DNA of 36,168 nt from contig JAAYOY010000163.1 in assembly GCA_012520035.1 (NCBI GenBank), positions 1 to 36,168 on the forward strand, read 5' to 3'. The position numbers and the translations under genes were made by a program. Source of the stretch: Bacillota bacterium. Its GTDB lineage: Bacteria; Bacillota; Dethiobacteria; DTU022; UBA8154. This document shows positions 29,459-36,168 of this stretch, one piece after another; the stretch's first letter is position 1; every line of letters starts with the position of its first letter. The notes beneath the pieces are model-generated. The model searched no databases, had not been told where the DNA came from, and saw only the letters and a program-made list of their open reading frames with translations.

Positions 29459-29502
29459 AAATATTTCAAGCCTGATTGCAATAATGCAAGTCTGAGCCCC
29501 TT
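29459..29502 (+). repeat. Compound dispersed repeat copy
   Basis: aaatatttcaagcctgattgcaataatgcaagtctgagcccctt: two core motifs in direct orientation. Confidence 0.7.
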
Positions 29503-29534
29503 TTCTTTTGTTGCCAAAGTGGTATAATTTGAAC

Positions 29535-30287
29535 ATGGAAAGAACACTACTTCCGGAGATACGATACTCCCCTCAGGATATTAATCAAAAAAGGGCTCAA
29601 GTACGCCGGGAACTCATTGACCGGTCCCCAAACGTTACCGGTGGAAAGCTACAACGTTTGGCAAACTCCGATTTAAAATTGCTCTTCCAGCTGTACGATT
29701 CAATTTTTCTGGGAAACTATTTTCAAAACCGTTTCCAGGGTGAAATAATTTTCTCGCTTTCCACAAGGATGACCGCTAACGCCGGAAAATTGATCTTCTC
29801 GAAAAATATAAAAAACGTAGAAACGACGAAAGAAAAATATGAACTGAAAATAGGGATTAATTTTTTCTTTAAATATTATCATTTAAACCGGGAAAAAAAG
29901 GTCAACGGCATTAAAACTGCAGATTCATTACAGGCACTTCAACTGGTTTTCGAACACGAACTCTGCCACCTTATTGAGCTGCACTGTTTCAAAAAATCCA
30001 ACTGCCGCCAAGAACGCTTTAAAACTATAGCCCAAAATATCTTCGGACATACAGAGAGTTACCACCAGCTACCCACAGACAGGGAAATAGCCGCCACCCA
30101 ATACGATTTTCGTATTGGAGATCGGGTCTGCTTTACCTACGATAATATAAAATACACAGGTATTATATACAACATTAATAAACGTGCTACAGTAATGGTG
30201 CCGCAGGAAAAAGGTATTTACCAGGATAATAAGGGGAACAGGTATAGCAAATGGTATGTCCCCCTCCCCTCTTTGAACAAAGAATGA
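29535..30287 (+). CDS. SprT-like zinc metallopeptidase
   Basis: HELCHLIELH (HExxH), C-terminal GDRVCFTYDNIKYTGIIYNINKRATVMVP; start MERTLLPEIRYS preferred. Confidence 0.85.
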   Translation: MERTLLPEIRYSPQDINQKRAQVRRELIDRSPNVTGGKLQRLANSDLKLLFQLYDSIFLGNYFQNRFQGEIIFSLSTRMTANAGKLIFSKNIKNVETTKEKYELKIGINFFFKYYHLNREKKVNGIKTADSLQALQLVFEHELCHLIELHCFKKSNCRQERFKTIAQNIFGHTESYHQLPTDREIAATQYDFRIGDRVCFTYDNIKYTGIIYNINKRATVMVPQEKGIYQDNKGNRYSKWYVPLPSLNKE

Positions 30288-30305
30288 ACCGTGAGAAGGA
30301 ACAAA

Positions 30306-30475
30306 ATGGCCAGGGCCAAAAAAACGGTAAAACCTGATGGGGAAATGCCTGGATCGATGCCCTGGAAAAAATTGATATTAACACCAACAGGCTCCCCGGG
30401 GAAAATCCTATGCCAATACAGGCGAAGTAATAGAAGTCCCGCGAAGAATATGCAACGGCCCAGTCTGCTGAAGGA
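30306..30475 (+). pseudogene. Decayed SWIM zinc-finger-protein-like N-terminal fragment
   Basis: MARAKK..., then in another frame (T)*WGNAWIDALEKIDINTNRLP, then after a 1-bp shift RGKSYANTGEVIEVPRRICNGPVC*; nonsense plus frameshift. Confidence 0.6.
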
Positions 30476-30849
30476 GTAGTCGAGTATCCGCCTCTGGCAT
30501 GAAATCTATCCCCCCCACACCAGAAAGAGCTGTAGCGTACGGCTGAAACAGCCCACCGCGTTTCAACCCGCTCCTCCGGCACTTCCGGCTGCCCTCTCCC
30601 TATCCCGGCCAGCACATTGCTCTGCCGATAGTAATTATCCGCGTCCATCCCGTTATCGCCAGCTTGATCCAGCCTTCTTATTTACCTTTCGTTGCATCTT
30701 TCCACCTGGTATGGTAGCGTAGGCCTTGGCCCCACCAAGCCTATGTGATTTGCAATATCATACCATACATGGCATCTATGATTACTTGTAATAAATGCCA
30801 TTGCTGATTAATCTTTCTAAAGTCCTTCATTTTCATTGTCACTTCATTT

Positions 30850-33800
30850 TCAATATCGACCAATAAAGCGGACACGAAGGTTTTTTGATCTATATTCTTC
30901 TACCAACCCTTCTTTTATCAAGCGATTTAACGATCTACCGATTTTTCTTTCTAGCCTGGTGCGGGGTGTGCCTCTGGTAATAACACCGTATCTTTTGCAA
31001 ACAAATTTTACAATGTCGTTCTTTTTAGCTGTGCGATGGGGGCGCTCTTTCAGTACTTTACAAATTATTTTAGCCAATTGCTGCTCGCTTTGTCCCAGCA
31101 ATTCCTCTACTGTCTTTATCTGTGGCCCTGTTTCCTCTACATCATTATGGTTTAAATGTTTTCCATCGCTACCCCCAGGCTTAGCCCCGTGCCACACCTC
31201 TATACCAGGTGCAGGATTTTCAGAGCTAACAACTTTTCTTTCATATGGCACCGTAGTTGCCTCTGCAGTTGCTTCTTTAGTTATCTCCCCGGCAGGCTGG
31301 GCTTTTACCTCGAAGTCCCCGATCATCTCCCATAAGGGAGCCAATGCAGCAACAGGATCCCGGTAGTAGCTGCTGCCCCGCACCCGGAAAAACTCCCAAC
31401 CGCAACGTTCCAGTTGTCTCTGCCGGCGCAGGTCCTCTTCAAAACGTTCCGGACCATGCCACAAGTCCCCGTCACACTCCACAGCAAGCTTACGGGCTCC
31501 TCCTACGATAACCAAATCAATATAGTAACCGATAGACTCAAACTGAGGTATAACTGTGTAACCCCGAGAGGCAATATCCAAATAGACATCCACCTCAAAC
31601 CAACTGTCAAAGGGCCGCGGCGGCTTCTCCACGCTGCGCTCCGCCCGGTGCGCAAGTACCCGCAAATCAGAAATGCTTGGGATATCTGGGGAAAGAACCA
31701 AACCTTCCTCTATTGGTTTGTTCATATACTCAAGCAATTCTCGGCGAAGACATTTTAGGCTTAACTCATCCGCCCGAACAGAATGGAAAAGATGAACTTG
31801 ATCCCGCGCTCGGCTCATAGCTACATTAAAACGTCGCTTTGCTTTTTCATCAGCAAGAGTCCCGATACGCCATTTTTCACTGGGCGCTGATACCATGCTT
31901 AAAAAAATTACGTCCCGCTCATCTCCCTGAAAGTCATATGCATCTCCACAAACAATATTTCTTGCATCGATCTCTTCCGGGGGCAGCTTTTTTAACAGCA
32001 ACCCTTCTATCAACCTGTCCTGAGGAGTACTGCTCAACAAGCTTATGACCCCGAAAGTTTTCCCTTTATAAGCTGGATCCTGACAGCACTTTACAATAGT
32101 GTCCACAATCTGCTCGGCTTCCGGCGGGTTTGCCCCTCTGCTCTCTGTTTGATAGCCATTTTCGACATAACGCACACACAGTACTGGCGACAACCGATCA
32201 CGCCCGAACTGGCGCAAAGGGATCAAAGGTTGATCCTGATAGCTAAGTTTGTTGGAAAAAGCAATGATCTCAGGCATACACCGAAAATGCTCGCGCAGCC
32301 GTATCGCATCGCCAAAGCGAACCTCTGCAATGCTAAAAAAACTTTCTGTAGAACTAAAAATATCCCATTTTGGAATTTTCTGCAGATAGCGTCGCTGAAG
32401 TTCATAAACCTGGCTGCGATCAATAAAGGCATTTTCCGGCCTAATCTGCTGGTCGTCTCCCACTACCACTATCTTTTTCGCTAGATAACATAATATCAGA
32501 GCCTCCAAACCGGACTGGCTGGCCTCGTCAACAATAACCACGTCAAAAATCTCCGGAGCGACAGAAATATTGTCCAGCACTTTATAAAAAGGCATAACCC
32601 ACGCCGGAATCGCCTTTCTGCACTCTTCAAGCCGTTCCTGCGCAATCCGCCGATCCAAGGAGGCATATTTACCTGTATATTTACCCCCCCTCCCCACGGC
32701 CTTCTGCCAGGCTTTCAAGCTCTGCAGGTCTTCCTCGGATAACTGGCTGAGACATTGCTCCCAAGCCAGCTCCCCAGCCAACTGGGATAGAGTTGCTGCT
32801 GCTTCCTTCTGGTAACGCCTGATCTGTTCGGCTAACTGCCTGTCCAACCCCACAGCGCTCATTTCTGCAAGCCAGCGGTCTGCACAGACCCATTTCCAGG
32901 CCTCCTGTAGACGGGGCAGGCGTTCATCCCAAACGGCATCCGTATATGTTATAAAAAGACTTTTTATTAGCTCCGGCAGTTCTTTTGCTATCTCGTCGGC
33001 CAATTCATCGCATTCCTTTTTCTTTTGGCGCCATTGCCATAATATACTAAGCTCTGTATACGCCTGCCGGTATTGCTCCAACGAGCGTCCGGCCATAGCT
33101 TTACTCAAAGCTTGGTTTTCTGGCGCTGCCTTCTCTGCATCAGAAACGCCGCTATACAGATAGCCGCCAATATACTCTTCAAGAGCAGTTATAGCCCCGG
33201 CGGCTTTGTTCAAACGCCGCTCGTTTAATAGAGCACCGATCAAGTTGTAAAAAGAGACAACTTCTTCATATTCGTGCCACAAACACACCTGTTCAGGGGA
33301 GATAGCACGAAGACGGCGGGCCAGCTCATCTGCAAGATCCCCCAATTTAAGCACCGCTTCCATATGTTTTTGGCACTGCTCATAAAAGCTAATCTTCTGG
33401 TTCAAAGGCCATTTAGCGGCAACAGGGCCGGTTATCGATTTCCACTGTTCATCCAGCCTGCGGATCACCTCCATTACTTCGATCCAGCCAATAAGCTTTT
33501 CCACGGTTTCAACAGAATTACAAGGCCTATTGTTGACCCTTATTTCTTTCAAGAGAGATAATCCTTTTTTAACTATTTTTGGACGAAATATCCAAAAACC
33601 GGTTTTCCCGCCCTTAGATAAATGTGCATAAAACTCATGCGCTCCCTCAAGCACTGCCCCGAAGCTCTCTTCCCCTAACCCCTGTATATCCAACTCCAAA
33701 AGTTCGGGGGGCTTATCCTTTATTTGGGATAGCAGGTTGCCACTTGTTTGCAGCACTTCCTGCCAAAAAACAGCGTTGCCTCTCAAAACCTGCCGCGCCG

Positions 33801-35829
33801 CATTCAGAGCCCACTCCTCTCCGCGGGTACTAAGCTCCTGCCAGCAACCGAGGAATTCCCGGAAAGCAAGCAGCAATTCCCGGAGCGTCCCATCATCAGC
33901 AACACCCATACTCTCCCAAGCAGGGTGATTAAGGTAATGACTGCTTCGCTCGAATTCACGGCGTGCAGCATTCTCCTCCGCCACCATCTCAGAGAACTTT
34001 TCCGGCTCAGGAATGTTTTGCAAAGGCACTAGTCGAAGTAAGGCGTGCCTACTCGTTTCAGAGTCAAGGCTGCGTAGAAGATGGAGCAGCTCCTGCAACT
34101 TTTGCGAATCAACGGGTAAAGGAGGCGCCTCATTTTCTAAAAGCGATATCTCTTCGGGCAAGCGATCTCGGAACCACCCAAATCGTTCTCCGTCCCGCCT
34201 CACCTGAACAGCTATTTGGGCAAGCGTCCCGCTGTAATTTTCAAAAACCCGTTCGTGCTTAAAAACCTCTTTCTCACGCAAGGCGATGAAATTTTTGTAA
34301 GCTCTGGCTTCATGTTCTTGCAACTCCTTCAGTTGCTCCCGTAACAAAGAAATTTTCTTAGAAGATACTACGCGTTGCCACCGGTCACGTCGGGAAGCAA
34401 TCTCCCCCACAGAACCCCTCAATAAATTCTGCTCCTCGCTCCCCTCACCGAGTACCATTACACAGAGCGACGCTACTTCGGGGGCTTGCTTATCCAGAAA
34501 CTTCTTCAATACCCTTAAAGCAGGAGCTTTTTGGCTGGTAACCAGAATGCGGTGTCCAGTGGCTAACAGGTGACAGATCAGGTTGGCGATAGTTTGCGAT
34601 TTTCCAGTTCCCGGAGGACCCTGAACAAGAACAGTGCTTTGATGCCGCAACCTTTCAATTATGCGTTTCTGCTCGTCATTACAGGGTAACGGGAAATAGA
34701 TCTCCCCCTCTCCGGAACAAACATCCACCGTTTCCTCCTTCTCTCCCTCTTGCCTTTGCTCATCTACACCTAATTCGCCAACAACCTTTCTAATAGCTGG
34801 CGATAGTCCTCCTTCACCCACTTCCAAATCCTTCATAATGCTTTCGCAGACAGCAATAATATTGCGCTGGCTGCGCCGCCGCACTATTAGAGCAGGAGAA
34901 AAAGATACTACTGGTTTTTCAGGAGCAACGCCGGTTACCTGGCTTATATCGTCACGGAAAACTCCCTCCGGATGCAAACCCTGGACAAAAGCAGTAAGCA
35001 GGCCTTTTGCCTCCGGGTGAAAAAGATTATCACCCAATTCCCGGCATCGCTCCTCCGCTTCTTTTATAATATGCTGTGGGGGCTGTTCCTCTACCGAAAG
35101 CATATCGTGCTCCAGCTTTACCTCTTCCGCTCCTCCTGCTGCACCTGCCGCCGTAACGACTGAAACCACTGCCCCCTCAGGATCAAAGTCCAGCTTAACA
35201 GGTAACACTAAAAGGTGCCTCTTTACAGCGTTGTCGGAAGATGATCTCCAATGCAAGCAACCGGCAACCAGTAAATATTCATATTGTTCGCCCATAACGA
35301 GCTGTGTGCGGTGCATACTAAAAAGCCGGTTATAACATTCCCGTACCCGAGTTTTCTTACGATCCACCTCCGCCCATTCCCACCACTTATCTGCTACATA
35401 GTCATCCCAGGCTTTGCTAATATCGGGAAAATCTTTTATCTTAAGAAACTTAGGTATATTTTCCGGGGCATTCACATCCCATTGGGGATTTAATATCTGC
35501 GGTAAGAGTTCGGGATAGTCAAGCTCTGAATTAAGCCATTGACGCATGTCCACCCAATCCCTGACATTAATTGGCGCTTCAGGGGGTTCCTTATACTCAG
35601 GGCGCTTTATTGTCAGCCAGACATCATCCGCCTTGCCAAAATCATTTTGTGACATTTCCTGCCAGAAATAACAAAAACATTCCGGTTGCTTTGGCACCTG
35701 GTCCAACCAAAAAACATCAATATAGGAATCCACAGAATAAACTGGCTTCTGCTTTAGCCGTGCAAATTCCCGAATAAACTCAAAAAGATTAATAACCAGG
35801 CCCTTGGAAAGAAGCCCATTCGGAGACAT
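30850..35829 (-). CDS. Large SF1-type (COG1112-like) helicase with C-terminal Vsr/MTES_1575-like endonuclease and winged-helix tail
   Basis: Walker A VLVQGPPGTGKSQTIANL, Walker B VVIVDEASQSGLEAL, VVGDDQQIRPE, LREHFRCMPEIIAFSN, NVAMSRARDQVHLF; then AVECDGDLWHGPERFEEDLRRQRQLERCGWEFFRVRGSSYYRDP nuclease; 1659 aa. Confidence 0.92.
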   Translation of the reverse strand: MSPNGLLSKGLVINLFEFIREFARLKQKPVYSVDSYIDVFWLDQVPKQPECFCYFWQEMSQNDFGKADDVWLTIKRPEYKEPPEAPINVRDWVDMRQWLNSELDYPELLPQILNPQWDVNAPENIPKFLKIKDFPDISKAWDDYVADKWWEWAEVDRKKTRVRECYNRLFSMHRTQLVMGEQYEYLLVAGCLHWRSSSDNAVKRHLLVLPVKLDFDPEGAVVSVVTAAGAAGGAEEVKLEHDMLSVEEQPPQHIIKEAEERCRELGDNLFHPEAKGLLTAFVQGLHPEGVFRDDISQVTGVAPEKPVVSFSPALIVRRRSQRNIIAVCESIMKDLEVGEGGLSPAIRKVVGELGVDEQRQEGEKEETVDVCSGEGEIYFPLPCNDEQKRIIERLRHQSTVLVQGPPGTGKSQTIANLICHLLATGHRILVTSQKAPALRVLKKFLDKQAPEVASLCVMVLGEGSEEQNLLRGSVGEIASRRDRWQRVVSSKKISLLREQLKELQEHEARAYKNFIALREKEVFKHERVFENYSGTLAQIAVQVRRDGERFGWFRDRLPEEISLLENEAPPLPVDSQKLQELLHLLRSLDSETSRHALLRLVPLQNIPEPEKFSEMVAEENAARREFERSSHYLNHPAWESMGVADDGTLRELLLAFREFLGCWQELSTRGEEWALNAARQVLRGNAVFWQEVLQTSGNLLSQIKDKPPELLELDIQGLGEESFGAVLEGAHEFYAHLSKGGKTGFWIFRPKIVKKGLSLLKEIRVNNRPCNSVETVEKLIGWIEVMEVIRRLDEQWKSITGPVAAKWPLNQKISFYEQCQKHMEAVLKLGDLADELARRLRAISPEQVCLWHEYEEVVSFYNLIGALLNERRLNKAAGAITALEEYIGGYLYSGVSDAEKAAPENQALSKAMAGRSLEQYRQAYTELSILWQWRQKKKECDELADEIAKELPELIKSLFITYTDAVWDERLPRLQEAWKWVCADRWLAEMSAVGLDRQLAEQIRRYQKEAAATLSQLAGELAWEQCLSQLSEEDLQSLKAWQKAVGRGGKYTGKYASLDRRIAQERLEECRKAIPAWVMPFYKVLDNISVAPEIFDVVIVDEASQSGLEALILCYLAKKIVVVGDDQQIRPENAFIDRSQVYELQRRYLQKIPKWDIFSSTESFFSIAEVRFGDAIRLREHFRCMPEIIAFSNKLSYQDQPLIPLRQFGRDRLSPVLCVRYVENGYQTESRGANPPEAEQIVDTIVKCCQDPAYKGKTFGVISLLSSTPQDRLIEGLLLKKLPPEEIDARNIVCGDAYDFQGDERDVIFLSMVSAPSEKWRIGTLADEKAKRRFNVAMSRARDQVHLFHSVRADELSLKCLRRELLEYMNKPIEEGLVLSPDIPSISDLRVLAHRAERSVEKPPRPFDSWFEVDVYLDIASRGYTVIPQFESIGYYIDLVIVGGARKLAVECDGDLWHGPERFEEDLRRQRQLERCGWEFFRVRGSSYYRDPVAALAPLWEMIGDFEVKAQPAGEITKEATAEATTVPYERKVVSSENPAPGIEVWHGAKPGGSDGKHLNHNDVEETGPQIKTVEELLGQSEQQLAKIICKVLKERPHRTAKKNDIVKFVCKRYGVITRGTPRTRLERKIGRSLNRLIKEGLVEEYRSKNLRVRFIGRY

Positions 35830-36030
35830 AAGCCCACCACCGTCGTCATTGTTATATCCGAAATCTTCCTCTTATCTGAATTCAGTTTACAAAAACTATC
35901 TACTTATGAAAGCAGCGTTATCAACAGGTAATTCCTGCCCCTTTAGCCGAATTCCAAAGATGACAACTATCTTTTATCCAAGATTAGAGATATAAGCCTA
36001 GCCAAGTTAAATATTCCTTTCAATCTAAAG

Positions 36031-36168
36031 TTAAACGGCTTCTTCCGCAACCCCCACCAGCTTTCTCAAATAGACTTGCAGCCCCTCAAGGCTTGTAAAG
36101 ACCTGGTAGCCGGCCTGGCTTAAGGCATTCACTTGGTCCGCTCTTCCAGAAAGCGCTAAGGCCACAGA
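36031..36168 (-). CDS. Partial hypothetical CDS, C-terminal end only
   Basis: ...SVALALSGRADQVNALSQAGYQVFTSLEGLQVYLRKLVGVAEEAV*; open to window edge. Confidence 0.5.
   Translation of the reverse strand, partial: SVALALSGRADQVNALSQAGYQVFTSLEGLQVYLRKLVGVAEEAV

Noticed and set aside
30187-30648. Reverse-strand 153-aa ORF
   Set aside because: Overlaps the SprT 3' end and the SWIM-like remnant; sequence low in recognisable motifs; probably non-coding.
30480-30840. Possible group II intron or RNA element (GGGCTGTTTCAGCCGTACG on the reverse strand)
   Set aside because: Only a vague resemblance; no domain V hairpin or reverse transcriptase identified.
31414-35493. Many short + strand ORFs opposite the helicase gene
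   Set aside because: Antisense shadows of a clearly coding 1659-aa ORF, no recognisable domains.

Overview
The window reads as a chromosomal segment of a Firmicute/Clostridia-type spore former. This rests on the hrcA-grpE-dnaK-dnaJ order with a perfect CIRCE site, SpoIIP, the iscR-iscS-iscU order and YlbF. Most of it is housekeeping: floA (partial)-nfeD-yqeY-rpsU, HIT, mnmH/selU, ylbF, mtaB, rsmE, the dnaK operon, a PAS-GGDEF-HD-GYP protein, spoIIP, isc genes, selD, a polysaccharide deacetylase, a GNAT, membrane transporters, a CapD-like epimerase, desulfoferrodoxin, an SprT-like protease and a 1659-aa helicase-nuclease. Main points of interest: (1) a dispersed degenerate repeat family, core AATGGGGTCAGGCTTGCATTATTGCATAA, with about 10 or more copies. 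Copies lie in both orientations, form two inverted pairs each spanning about 130 bp, form a compound cluster at 5403-5605, bracket single-gene cassettes, and supply C-terminal codons (GVRLA) to at least two genes. (2) selD is really 20880-21929, with an in-frame TGA (Sec) at 20928-20930 and a SECIS-like hairpin, which the ORF track truncates. (3) A large SF1 helicase with a Vsr/MTES_1575-like nuclease sits beside an SprT-like protease and a decayed SWIM-type gene. (4) A possible degenerate PlsY-like domain is fused to a NodB deacetylase. (5) A possible ComK-like gene occupies the usual prmA position. No searches were run; family names come from recognisable motifs.
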